Of a DNA stretch of 64,000 nucleotides, positions 27,662 to 35,003 are shown piece by piece. Position 1 is the stretch's first letter. Every line of letters starts with the position of its first letter. Below the pieces are notes generated by a model, which worked only from the letters and a program-made list of their open reading frames with translations, had not been told where the DNA came from and did not search any database. The DNA is from Thioalkalivibrio sp. AKL19 (GTDB lineage Bacteria; Pseudomonadota; Gammaproteobacteria; Ectothiorhodospirales; Ectothiorhodospiraceae): the NCBI RefSeq assembly GCF_000420165.1, contig NZ_ATUK01000011.1, positions 248,001-312,000 of the forward strand, written 5' to 3'. The translations under genes were made by a program, and so were the position numbers.

Positions 27662-28114
27662 ATGAACGCCCCTGGACAGCACAATGCATTGCCCGACGCC
27701 GAAGCGGCCGCGCTGGCGCGCGAAAGCGCGAGCGCGTTGGCCCGGCTACTCGCGGAGAAGCCCGAGGCGGAACGGGCACAGATTCGGCTGGATGGAGCCG
27801 ATCTGATCGTGCCGCGGCAGGCGGTCTCCCTATTGCGTGACATTCTCGCCCAGATGGCCCAGGGCAATGCGGTGACGATCGTCCCGACGCACGCAGAACT
27901 GAGTACCCAGGAGGCGGCTACTATCCTGAACGTGTCCCGACCGTTTGTGGTCAAGCTGTTGGAACAGGGTGAAATCCCGTTTCGGAAAGCCGGTACACAT
28001 CGCCGCATTCGGTACGAGGACCTGATGAAGTACAAGGCGCGCATGGACTGCGATAGCCGAGAAGCAATGGATGCCCTGGCCGCGCAAGCGCAGGAGCTGG
28101 ATATGGGCTACTGA
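27662..28114 (+). CDS. Antitoxin with excisionase-type helix-turn-helix
   Basis: This 150-residue protein has an N-terminal acidic and Ala-rich half and a MerR/excisionase-type DNA-binding domain at about 82-130 (LSTQEAATILNVSRPFVVKL and IPFRKAGTHRRIRYEDLMKY). Proteins of this build are encoded directly before PIN-domain toxins in many proteobacteria. It ends three bases before the toxin ATG. It likely binds the inverted repeat in its own promoter. Because the toxin frame is broken (see next entry), it may now be a solitary regulator. Confidence 0.85.
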   Translation: MNAPGQHNALPDAEAAALARESASALARLLAEKPEAERAQIRLDGADLIVPRQAVSLLRDILAQMAQGNAVTIVPTHAELSTQEAATILNVSRPFVVKLLEQGEIPFRKAGTHRRIRYEDLMKYKARMDCDSREAMDALAAQAQELDMGY

Positions 28115-28117
28115 TAC

Positions 28118-28680
28118 ATGCGCTTCATCGTCATCTACGATGCCTGCGTCTTGTATCCGGCCCCTTTGCGTGACTTCCTGATCGCTTGGCCCGTACCGGT
28201 CTTTTCTCCGCGAAGTGGACGGACGATATCCATGAGGAGTGGATTCGCAACCTGTCGGCGCGCCGTCCGGAAATTTCCCACAGCCTCCAGCGGACCCGCC
28301 AGTTGATGGACCAGGCGGTGCCGGACTGCCTCGTGCAAGGCTATGAACCGCTTGTGGAGGGTCTCGATCTGCCCGATTACGACGACCGTCATGTTCTGGC
28401 GGCGGCAATCCGGGCCGGTGCCCAAGCCATTATTACTTTCAACCTCAAAGACTTTCCCGAACGCAGACTTTCGCCATTCGATCTGGAAGCGATGCATCCC
28501 GACGTCTTCGCCGAACATCAGCTTGATCTGGGCGAAGCAGCTGTCCTTCAGGCAGCCAAAGAGGCGCGGACCGCCCTGCGCAACCCGGAGGTCAGTCCCG
28601 ATGCCTACATCGAAACTCTCGAGCAACAGGGTTTGGTCGTAACCGCTCAGCGCTTGCGCGAGTTCTCGCATTTGATTTAA
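28118..28680 (+). pseudogene. PIN-domain toxin, frameshifted
   Basis: The start, MRFIVIYDACVLYPAPLRDFL, is the first strand of a PIN RNase with catalytic Asp8. About 65 bases in, the frame shifts by one missing base near 28181-28186; the remaining domain continues in another frame as LARTGLFSAKWTDDIHEEW, through LPDYDDRHVLAAAI (acidic residues) and ITFNLKDFP, to the stop at 28678-28680. Restoring one base gives a full-length protein of about 187 residues. A truncated product starting at the TTG at 28186 would lack the first catalytic Asp. Either the toxin is inactivated or the sequence has an error here; both readings stay open. Confidence 0.8.
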
Positions 28681-28820
28681 TCCCCGTCGGCATCGCCTGG
28701 TTTCTTCACGGCGTCCGGTCGCCCCAGCGCGCATCGTTAGGCAACAGATCAACCGGCGGGGCGTCGTTTCGTCCTTAAATTGCTGGAGCTTGTAGAGCCA
28801 AGCGAGGGTGACGGCTGGGG

Positions 28821-28892
28821 TGGTCCAGTAGCTGGGCGGCCAGGGTGTTGCGGTCGCGGGGCAGGTAGCCCAGGTGGTGATCCACCCAATGT
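28821..28892 (-). pseudogene. Fragment of a HIRAN-domain gene
   Basis: About 71 bases are some 90 percent identical by eye to 29635-29705 inside the intact HIRAN gene. On the minus strand they read as [21 protein letters not shown], matching [21 protein letters not shown] of the intact copy. Flanking sequence no longer aligns, and no start codon remains. It is a decayed duplicate, and forms a direct repeat about 810 bases from the intact copy. Confidence 0.8.
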
Positions 28893-28904
28893 TGATGGGT
28901 GTGG

Positions 28905-29154
28905 CATCGAACTCTCCCTGGTGGAACCCCGCCGTCGAGACCCAGGCCTCCGACCGCGCCCACCGCATCAACCAGAACAAGCCCGTGTTCGTCTACTAGC
29001 TGGTCACCGAAGCACGGTGTAAGAAAAGATCCTCGCCCTGCAGGCGCAGAAACAGCAACTCGCCGACCACGTATATGGCAAGGACGACCCCGCCGACCCG
29101 AACGATGCCCCCATCGATGCCGAACCCCTTCGGCGCCTGCTGACACAGGATTAG
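28905..29154 (+). pseudogene. C-terminal remnant of an SNF2-family helicase
   Basis: Translation gives [20 protein letters not shown] then NKPVFVY, the conserved helicase motif VI region of SNF2/Rad54-type ATPases, interrupted by an in-frame TAG at about 28998-29000. After a frameshift near 29025 the frame resumes as EKILALQAQKQQLADHVYGK and runs to a natural stop at 29152-29154. Only the last 80 or so residues of what is normally a protein of about 1,000 residues are left. It abuts the HIRAN fragment on the opposite strand. The original helicase was probably part of an accessory or defence locus that has been deleted. Confidence 0.82.
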
Positions 29155-29389
29155 TCCCGCCTCTAGCCAGGCGAAGCCGGGTCCATGGTCATTCTCCCAC
29201 TGGTACAGCATGGGCGTTGATCGCAGATTTCTATTCCTGGGTAGCCCGGGTCCTGCGGACCTCCGGGGCCTCTCCCTTCACGGATTCGCCCACTACCCGC
29301 TTTGATGAGGCCGGAGCGCGAAGTTCAAGATGGCATAACGCTTTCTGAGCAGGATCGGCTTGGAAGAGACGCTTCCACTTATTTGAGTA

Positions 29390-29418
29390 CGGTTCATCCC
29401 CGCGGGTGCGGGGAACAC
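29390..29418. CRISPR. Single orphan type I-E CRISPR repeat
   Basis: The 29-base string starts CGGTTCATCCCCGCGG and ends GTGCGGGGAACAC. It matches the I-E repeat form, with inner palindrome CCCCGC...GCGGGG. No second repeat stands 32-33 bases away on either side, so this is not an array. The minus-strand translation gives the PRTRGDEP word that often betrays I-E repeats. No cas genes are in the window. It is likely the relic of a deleted array or a repeat carried with neighbouring leader sequence. Confidence 0.8.
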
Positions 29419-29516
29419 TGTCTCTCGCACAATTCCATGCCGATAGAAAGGTGATGGTGGGACTCCACAAATGCGTGCAAGTGAATTTTGACTGCCACTG
29501 CAGTCTCGACTTGCAA

Positions 29517-29933
29517 TCATTCGCTTTGGGCACGGCTGGCCGGTAGCTTGGGGCGGTAGAGGCCGAGTTCGAGACGGTGGTGGCGGTCGGCGTGGTCGCG
29601 CTTTTCCAGGATGCGGGCGATCAGGGGCTGGTCCTGGTCCAGTAGCCGGGCGGCCAGGCCGTTGCGGTCGCGGGGCAGGTAGCCCAGGTGATGATCCATC
29701 CAGCGCACGGCGACGGCCTGGCCGTCGTGGGTGTTGGTGCGTTCGCGTTCCACGGTCAGGGCCTGGCCGCGCTTGAGGATGTCCCACAGTCTGGGCGCCT
29801 CGTGGTGGCGGAAGCCGGCCAGGGGGATGCGGTCCAGCAGTTCTTCGGTGGTGGCGGTGTGGTTGTAGGTACCGCGCTTGGCGTAGTAGCCGGCGAGCGG
29901 CGGGACGGGACGTGCCTGACGGTTGTGCGACAT
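29517..29933 (-). CDS. HIRAN-domain protein
   Basis: This 138-residue protein has a HIRAN domain (about 40-120): [40 protein letters not shown] and LAARLLDQDQPLIARIL. HIRAN modules bind single-stranded 3' DNA ends, and in eukaryotes are attached to SNF2 helicases such as HLTF. In bacteria they occur alone near helicases and nucleases. A GAGGAG ribosome site lies seven bases before the ATG. A decayed partial copy and an SNF2 remnant lie 0.7 kb away, which suggests that the pair once worked together. The gene lies downstream of the WYL regulator, separated by a hairpin. Confidence 0.85.
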   Translation of the reverse strand: MSHNRQARPVPPLAGYYAKRGTYNHTATTEELLDRIPLAGFRHHEAPRLWDILKRGQALTVERERTNTHDGQAVAVRWMDHHLGYLPRDRNGLAARLLDQDQPLIARILEKRDHADRHHRLELGLYRPKLPASRAQSE

Positions 29934-29973
29934 GTTCGGACTCCTCGGTGTGGCCTGGGTGTCCGTTGTAGCA

Positions 29974-30005
29974 CCGGGGGTGGCTCACAGAATGAGCCAC
30001 CCCGG
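29974..30005. terminator. Strong hairpin between WYL regulator and HIRAN gene
   Basis: GGGGTGGCTCA pairs with TGAGCCACCCC around a five-base loop, with CCGG extending the stem past one bulged G. It lies 14 bases after the WYL stop, on the minus-strand transcript. There is no obvious T-run, so it may be a partial terminator or an mRNA-protecting stem within an operon. Confidence 0.55.
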
Positions 30006-30018
30006 AAATCCGGCGCCC

Positions 30019-30987
30019 TCAGCCGGGCGAGTGGTACTGACCGGCGGCCCGCGTGAGGTCGTCGGCCACGCGCCGGCGCAGCGCGGCGGGCGCCAGCACC
30101 TCGACGCCCGGGCCGTGGCGAAGGATCTCCTGGACCAGCTCGGTCGGGTCGGAGTAGGGGATGCGAAGGCGATACGCGTCGCCCTCGTATTCGCCGATCT
30201 GCTCCGGGTGCCAGGTCTCGTCGCCGACCCAGCGGGCGTGTTCCGGGGTGAATCGCAGCACGGCCCATTCCTGTGCGGGACCGGTGAAGATGCCAAAGGC
30301 GTCTCCGGTGTGGGCATCCAGGGTCGCCTCGTCGATGCTGCGGTAGGCGGACTCCGCCGGCTGCACCGAGCGGATGCGTTCCAGGGCGAAGGTGCGCAGG
30401 TCCCGAGCCCGCTCGCACCAGGCGATCAGGTACCAGTTGTCGCGGTAGTAGAGCAGGCGCTGCGGGTGCACGACACGACAGCTCGCGGCGTCCCGCGCAC
30501 GGCCGTGATACTCGATCTCGACGGGGTGTTCGTCCAGGGTTGCGGAGGCGACCGCCTGAAAGCTTTCGCCGCGGCTGCCGCGCTGAGCCAGTGGCTGGAT
30601 GCGGATGCGGCGGCGCACGGTGTCTGGCTGGTGCCCGCCGCTGGCGAGCAGCTCGCGGATGCGGCCCTTCAGCGGCCCCAGCGTGGGTGCCAGCAGCCCG
30701 GGCTGCACGTCCTCCAGCAACTGCTCCATGGTCAGCAGCGCCAGCAGCTCGGATTCGTTGAACCACAGCCCCGGCAGCTCGAACGCCGGGGCATCCTGCG
30801 CGTAGCGGTAGCCATTGGCCTGGGCATCGTATTCGATGGGCGCCTGCATGAAGTCGCGCATGTACTCGAGGTCGCGCTTGATGGTGGCACGCGAGACCTC
30901 GAGGCGTTCCATCAGATCCGCCAGCGAGGGCGGACGCCTCCCCTGCAACAACCGATGCAGGTGAAAGATGCGCTCGGCGCGGTTCAC
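30019..30987 (-). CDS. HTH-WYL transcriptional regulator
   Basis: The 322-residue protein has an N-terminal DeoR-like winged helix (RIFHLHRLLQGRRPPSLADL then RLEVSRATIKRDLEYMRDF), a linker, and a WYL domain at about 140-225 (VEIEYHGRARDAASCRVVHP, LLYYRDNWYLIAWCERARDL) followed by a C-terminal WCX-like region. WYL proteins sense nucleic-acid-type or nucleotide ligands and often control DNA repair, CRISPR and phage-defence loci. The nearby HIRAN gene, SNF2 remnant and CRISPR relic fit that pattern. Alternatively it could be of the general metabolism type; target unknown. Confidence 0.92.
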   Translation of the reverse strand: MNRAERIFHLHRLLQGRRPPSLADLMERLEVSRATIKRDLEYMRDFMQAPIEYDAQANGYRYAQDAPAFELPGLWFNESELLALLTMEQLLEDVQPGLLAPTLGPLKGRIRELLASGGHQPDTVRRRIRIQPLAQRGSRGESFQAVASATLDEHPVEIEYHGRARDAASCRVVHPQRLLYYRDNWYLIAWCERARDLRTFALERIRSVQPAESAYRSIDEATLDAHTGDAFGIFTGPAQEWAVLRFTPEHARWVGDETWHPEQIGEYEGDAYRLRIPYSDPTELVQEILRHGPGVEVLAPAALRRRVADDLTRAAGQYHSPG

Positions 30988-31040
30988 GCGTAGGAAGGAG
31001 ACGTGGGCATGTCCGGGACGCTACCGACGGGGCTGGTATC

Positions 31041-31060
31041 CCGCAAGCATTTCCTTGCGG
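31041..31060 (-). terminator. Short hairpin downstream of the zinc permease gene
   Basis: CCGCAAG pairs with CTTGCGG around CATTTC, 20 bases after the permease stop. No T-tract follows on the minus strand. Low-confidence end-of-transcript signal for the zinc operon. Confidence 0.35.
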
Positions 31061-31080
31061 CGACTCACTCAGTGTCGCCC

Positions 31081-31857
31081 TCAGGGCGTTCGGCGGGTGG
31101 CCAGCAGTCGTGCCACCACCGCGAGCGCGATATTCACCAGGACGAGAACCGGCGCAAAGGGCTGATCCAGCGGCAGGCTGAGGCTCCAGGCGATCAGGAA
31201 GCCCGTCAGGGCAATGGCTTGGGTCCACAGGAACAGCCCGCGCAGATTGCGCGCGAGATAGGCCGCGCCCCAGGCGGGCAGCAGCAGGGTGGCGAGGGCG
31301 GCGGGCAGCCCCAGCACCATGCTGCCCAGCACGACAGCGGCTACCAGCCAGCCGATCTCGGTGAGTCGCAGCCACGCGAGCGGGGCCGGTGTGGCGGGGA
31401 CGTCGGGGGCGAGCTGCGCGTGCCGCCATACGCGATACAGCCCGGGCGCGAGCGCGAGGCTGGCCAACCCGAGCGCGACCACCGCCCATAGTTCGCGGGG
31501 GCCGGCGAAGTACAGCTGGCCCTCGGCCCAGGCGGCCGCGGCGAGGCTGGCCTGAGCGAAATTGGCGGCCAGCAATGTCACGGCTGCCAGTCCCGCAAGA
31601 AAGACTGCAAGAGGCAAGCGCTCGCGGTCGGGGCTACGCTGCAGCAGGGCCATGACTCCGGCACCGAGTGCCAGTGCCACGGGCAGTACCGGCCAGTGAA
31701 AAACAGAAGCCAGGACGCCGCCAGTTGCGGCCCATTGCCCGAGCGCCAGGGCTTGCCAAACCGAACCGCGCAGGAATAGGCCGGCCCCGGCCAGGGCCAG
31801 CACGACCGTGATCAGCAGCCCGGCGACAAAGGGCAGGAACAGTAGGTCACCGAGCAT
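31081..31857 (-). CDS. Metal (zinc) ABC transporter permease, ABC-3 family
   Basis: This 258-residue protein has seven or eight hydrophobic helices, beginning LPFVAGLLITVVLALAGAGL and ending VLVLVNIALAVVARLLA. It fits the ABC-3 permease family (ZnuB/MntB) by its place next to a cation-binding protein and an ATPase, and by the GSVWQALALGQWAATGGVLA segment, the family's alternate cytoplasmic coupling region. It is diverged compared with ZnuB proper. The start overlaps the ATPase gene by 11 bases. It would import zinc across the inner membrane. Confidence 0.85.
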   Translation of the reverse strand: MLGDLLFLPFVAGLLITVVLALAGAGLFLRGSVWQALALGQWAATGGVLASVFHWPVLPVALALGAGVMALLQRSPDRERLPLAVFLAGLAAVTLLAANFAQASLAAAAWAEGQLYFAGPRELWAVVALGLASLALAPGLYRVWRHAQLAPDVPATPAPLAWLRLTEIGWLVAAVVLGSMVLGLPAALATLLLPAWGAAYLARNLRGLFLWTQAIALTGFLIAWSLSLPLDQPFAPVLVLVNIALAVVARLLATRRTP

Positions 31858-32455
31858 TGAGGTAGTCCGTCAGCGGGTGGTTCTCGGCCCCGACGGCCCG
31901 CAGGAAGTCGTCGTCGTGGCTGGTCATCACCAGGGTGGCATCGGTCGGGAGGGTGGCAATCAGTTCCACCGCGTCGCCGCGTACCTCGGCGTCGAGGTGG
32001 TTGGCGGGTTCATCCAGCAGGATCAGGCGTTCCTGCGGTCGCTGGTGGATGCCACTGTGCAGGGCCGCCGCCAGGCGCAGGAGTTGCCACTGGCCGCCAC
32101 TCAGGCGGTCGAGCCGGCGATTGAGCAAGGCTTGCACACGGGGCTGACCCGGTGCCGCTGCCCCCATCGCCCGGAACCAGTCGTGTCCGCACAAGGGCCA
32201 GGGATCCCGCCGGGAGTGGTCCTGCGCCAGCAGGCTGACGCGGGTCGAGGGTCCGAGCTCCAGCGTGCCTCCGTGTATCCGTGCCTGGCCGGTCACGGCC
32301 TTCAGCAGCAGGGACTTGCCGATGCCGTTCGGACCGGTCAGGGCCCATCGGGCCCCCGTGGGTACTTCAAGGGACAGCGGGCCCAGCACCGGGCGATGAA
32401 AGCCGAGGTGTACGGCCTGTGCGCGCAGGATGGCGAGGGCGGGCTGAGGCGTCAT
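31847..32455 (-). CDS. Metal (zinc) ABC transporter ATP-binding protein
   Basis: This ATPase of about 202 residues has Walker A LTGPNGIGKSLLLKAV, signature RLSGGQWQLLRLAAAL, Walker B LILLDEPANHLD and the switch His TSHDDDF. It is shorter than ZnuC (about 250) and lacks a C-terminal extension. The start is set at the second ATG of the frame, since the ten residues before it are unlike the family; the longer start (32485) remains possible. It overlaps the permease gene by 11 bases and follows the binding-protein gene by about 90 bases that contain a perfect hairpin. Confidence 0.88.
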   Translation of the reverse strand: MTPQPALAILRAQAVHLGFHRPVLGPLSLEVPTGARWALTGPNGIGKSLLLKAVTGQARIHGGTLELGPSTRVSLLAQDHSRRDPWPLCGHDWFRAMGAAAPGQPRVQALLNRRLDRLSGGQWQLLRLAAALHSGIHQRPQERLILLDEPANHLDAEVRGDAVELIATLPTDATLVMTSHDDDFLRAVGAENHPLTDYLNAR

Positions 32456-32490
32456 GCGAGCTCGCAAGGGTTGGGAGGGAGTCAATCATA

Positions 32491-32520
32491 TCGGGCCCGG
32501 AAGGCTTTTTCCGGGCCCGA
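32491..32520. other. Perfect 12-base-pair hairpin between binding-protein and ATPase genes
   Basis: TCGGGCCCGGAA (32491-32502) pairs with TTCCGGGCCCGA (32509-32520) around a six-base loop. It lies 27 bases after the binding-protein stop and 36 bases before the ATPase start. No T-run flanks it, so rather than a full terminator it may set the usual excess of binding protein over membrane components by stopping 3' decay or part of transcription. Confidence 0.6.
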
Positions 32521-32546
32521 TCGTCATGAAGGCTTTTTGCCCTGGG

Positions 32547-33473
32547 TCAGCGCTGAGGCAGCGTTTCAGCCCAGGTGGCCATCAGTTCCAGGTAGCCCTC
32601 CAGGGACGAATCCGCGGGCGGATCCAGCGGCACCGGATGACTGGCCCACCCGAGGTTGCGTTCCAGGAACTCCGCGCCGCGCGCTGGCTGGAAGGCCGCA
32701 TGGAGGACCGTGCCCTCGGTGCCTTCCAGGTCGCTCACCAGGCTGCGCAGGTGGCGCGCGGTGGGCGGGATGCCCGGAGCCGGTTCCAGATAGCCCACGA
32801 TCTCGACCGGGAGCCACTCCTCGAGGTAGTCGAGGTCCTCGTGGTAGACCACGATGCGTTGGTTCGGCTGGACCTGTTCGGCCAGTGTCTCGGCGTGGTC
32901 GCGCAGGCGTTCGGCGGCGCGCTCGGCGCGTTCCGTAAACGTGGTGGCATGGTCCGGGCGCAGGTCGCCCATGCGCTCGGCCAGCGCCAGGGCGATGTCT
33001 GCCAGGCGCAGCGGATCGGCGTTGAAGTGCGGGTTCCCCTCTTCGTGGACGTGGCCCATGTTCGGGCCGTCCATGGTGATGGAACGGCGCAGCTCGATCA
33101 TGTCCGCTGCCCGGAAGTGGCCCGGCTGGCCGGAGTTGATCGCGCGGTTGCGGGCGCCGCGCTGGGCGGCCGGCAGCCAGCCTTCCTCGAGCCCGGCGCC
33201 GATCTCGAGCAGCATGTCGGCGCGACGCAGGGCCGCCATGAAGCTCGGGCGGGCGTCCAGGTCGTGCGCGTCCCGGTCCGGCGGGGCGAGGACCCGGACC
33301 TCGGCCTCGTCACCGCCGATCTCGCGGGCCAGGGCGCCGAGGGTAGAGGTGGTGGCAACGATGTTCAGTCCGGCGGCGGCCTGCGACGGCAGCAGGAGCA
33401 AGCCCAGGAGTACCACCGAGGCGAGGGTGGCGAGCGTTCGGGTCATACGGATGCGAGTCTTGCGATAGGACAT
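32547..33473 (-). CDS. Metal (zinc) ABC transporter substrate-binding protein
   Basis: The 308-residue precursor begins with a signal peptide (LASVVLLGLLLLPSQAAAG). It belongs to the ZnuA/TroA cluster: LNIVATTSTLGALAREIGGD, metal ligands in RDAHDLDARPSFM (His) and EEGNPHFNADPLRL (His), and the helical backbone between lobes. ZnuA's long His-rich loop is missing, in line with MntC/TroA-like lengths, so the metal could be zinc or manganese; the Zur boxes upstream and the His-rich partner favour zinc. The AAAGGAG ribosome site supports the first ATG. Confidence 0.88.
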   Translation of the reverse strand: MSYRKTRIRMTRTLATLASVVLLGLLLLPSQAAAGLNIVATTSTLGALAREIGGDEAEVRVLAPPDRDAHDLDARPSFMAALRRADMLLEIGAGLEEGWLPAAQRGARNRAINSGQPGHFRAADMIELRRSITMDGPNMGHVHEEGNPHFNADPLRLADIALALAERMGDLRPDHATTFTERAERAAERLRDHAETLAEQVQPNQRIVVYHEDLDYLEEWLPVEIVGYLEPAPGIPPTARHLRSLVSDLEGTEGTVLHAAFQPARGAEFLERNLGWASHPVPLDPPADSSLEGYLELMATWAETLPQR

Positions 33474-33504
33474 GCGGGACTCCTTTCAGATCGGGATACG
33501 GGCG

Positions 33505-33541
33505 GAGGCAGGCAGGGACGGGAGCAGCCCCTGCCTGCCTC
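33505..33541. other. Perfect 13-base-pair hairpin after the outer-membrane gene
   Basis: GAGGCAGGCAGGG (33505-33517) pairs with CCCTGCCTGCCTC (33529-33541). It begins 19 bases after the outer-membrane protein stop and ends 32 bases before the binding-protein ATG. There is no T-run. As with the hairpin at 32491, it probably adjusts relative gene expression inside a co-transcribed zinc operon. Confidence 0.6.
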
Positions 33542-33559
33542 GCGAGGACAAGAGGCGGC

Positions 33560-34855
33560 CTAGAAGCGGTGGGCGCCGTGGGCGCCGAGGGCCACGTTCA
33601 GTTGCAGCATGAACTCCAGGCCGCGGTCGCGATCGCCGTGGTCATCGACAAAGTCGTTCTGCGACAGTTGGGCACGCAGGAAGACCGGCTCCACCGGGCG
33701 GAAGGTCACCTGGGCGGTGTGGCGATAGGAGGTGCCGAAGGTCTCGCCATCGCCGCGGCCGACGTCGTTGCTCAGGCCCAGGGCCTCGGCGCGCAGGCCG
33801 GCCTCCCAGCGCGGGGCAAAGCCGTAGACACCCTGGACGTAGATCCCGTCCTGCTGGTTCTTGAACGACTGTTCGTTACGCACGAAGCCCACCGGTCCGT
33901 TGCCGTCGGCTTCGAAGTTCACGTCACGCCGGTCGACGTCGATCTCGCGGTAGAAGTATTCGCCCTGCAGGCGCCAGTCACCATGGCCGTAGGCGCGGCC
34001 CGAGCTGTACTTGTACACCGCGTCCACTCCGGCGAACCAGGCGCTGCCGTCCCAGTCCTCGAAGCGGGTGGAGTGTTCGTCCGTCACCTGGTAGCTACGC
34101 GCATAGCCGCCGGAGACGCCGAACTGCGCCGCGTGGTCCGGCCCGAGATCCGGCCCGAACTTGGCAAAGGCGGTGACCAGGCGCGGCCCGGAGCGGTCGC
34201 GCAGGATGCGCTCCTGACCGTTGAGAGCCGACTGGCCGCCCTCGTAATTGGCGATCCCGCTGGTCTCGCCCTGCAGCAGTTCGACACCCAACTGGGTGTA
34301 GGTCGCGGTAGGGGCGAGCCAGGTGGCCTGTACGCCGGTTTCCTGCAGGCCGTGGTCGCCGAACAGGTACTCGTTGACCAGCGGGCGGTTCACGAAGTCC
34401 CACTCGTGGCCGTGGCGGCTGTTGATATAGCCGATGTCGGACAGAAACTTGCCGGCCTTGATCTGGAAACCGCCGGGCAGGGCGCGGGTGGTCAGGTAGG
34501 CCTCTTCAACCTCGATATCGCTGTCGTCGAAGCCAAGGGTCAGGACGCCGTCGAACAGATCGCCCAGTTGCGCGTCCAGCTTGATTTCGGAGTGCCCAAG
34601 ATTGAAGCCATCGTCGAAGCCGTGGTCATCGCCGTGGCCGTGGCCATGATCGTGGCCGTCATCGAAGCCGGCAGGCGAATCGTTGCCGTGCGAAAGTTCG
34701 TTGTAGTAGACGCCTTCGAGAATCAGGGATGCATCCAGGCCCCAGGACGAGTTGTCGCCACCGGCAGTCCATTGCGCCGCGGCGGCTCCGGGCGCGGCGA
34801 GAGTCAGGGCGGTCAGGCCGGCGAGGACCGGGCGGGCGTACGGAGTGCGAGGCAT
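33560..34855 (-). CDS. Outer-membrane beta-barrel protein of zinc-uptake locus, with His/Asp-rich loop
   Basis: The 431-residue precursor has a signal peptide (LAGLTALTLAAPGAAAAQ) and many amphipathic strands, ending in the outer-membrane type aromatic residue (AHRF). Near residues 62-80 it has a His/Asp/Gly-rich loop (DDGHDHGHGHGDDHGFDDG) likely to bind zinc. The family (DUF-type porin, seen next to zinc ABC genes) has been proposed to pass metals through the outer membrane; it has no TonB box or plug. The start at 34855 has an AGGAG site. Two Zur-like dyads lie upstream. Substrate specificity is inference. Confidence 0.82.
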   Translation of the reverse strand: MPRTPYARPVLAGLTALTLAAPGAAAAQWTAGGDNSSWGLDASLILEGVYYNELSHGNDSPAGFDDGHDHGHGHGDDHGFDDGFNLGHSEIKLDAQLGDLFDGVLTLGFDDSDIEVEEAYLTTRALPGGFQIKAGKFLSDIGYINSRHGHEWDFVNRPLVNEYLFGDHGLQETGVQATWLAPTATYTQLGVELLQGETSGIANYEGGQSALNGQERILRDRSGPRLVTAFAKFGPDLGPDHAAQFGVSGGYARSYQVTDEHSTRFEDWDGSAWFAGVDAVYKYSSGRAYGHGDWRLQGEYFYREIDVDRRDVNFEADGNGPVGFVRNEQSFKNQQDGIYVQGVYGFAPRWEAGLRAEALGLSNDVGRGDGETFGTSYRHTAQVTFRPVEPVFLRAQLSQNDFVDDHGDRDRGLEFMLQLNVALGAHGAHRF

Positions 34856-34918
34856 TTTGGGCTCCTGGTTGCGCGGCAGTCTGCTGTTCTGGACAGTGCC
34901 AATCAACGGAAATGGGCT

Positions 34919-34959
34919 GTTATAGCGTAACGATCGGCCGATAAACGTTATACAATAAC
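34919..34959. promoter_or_regulatory. Two Zur-box-like dyads upstream of the zinc operon
   Basis: GTTATAGCGTAAC (34919-34931) and GTTATACAATAAC (34947-34959) share the GTTAT...ATAAC dyad of gammaproteobacterial Zur operators (core TGTTATA-n-TATAACA). They are 28 bases apart, or nearly three helical turns, and end 64-104 bases upstream of the outer-membrane protein ATG. Low zinc should relieve repression by the Zur protein encoded two genes on. The promoter boxes probably lie within these sites (TATAAC-like), but I could not fix them. Confidence 0.75.
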
Positions 34960-35003
34960 AGTTCGCGATTCAACCCTGATCTTGCGCGCCGGTGCGGTGC
35001 CGG

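Noticed and set aside
28186-28680. Intact short PIN protein starting at TTG 28186
   Set aside because: It would lack the first strand and catalytic Asp, which are present in another frame just upstream, so a frameshifted gene is the better reading.
29390-29520. CRISPR array
   Set aside because: Only one repeat is found; sequences 61 bases to either side do not match it.
29231-29533. Short minus-strand frame containing SVPRTRGDEPYSN
   Set aside because: The PRTRGDEP word is the translation of the CRISPR repeat at 29390-29418, a well-known false gene pattern.
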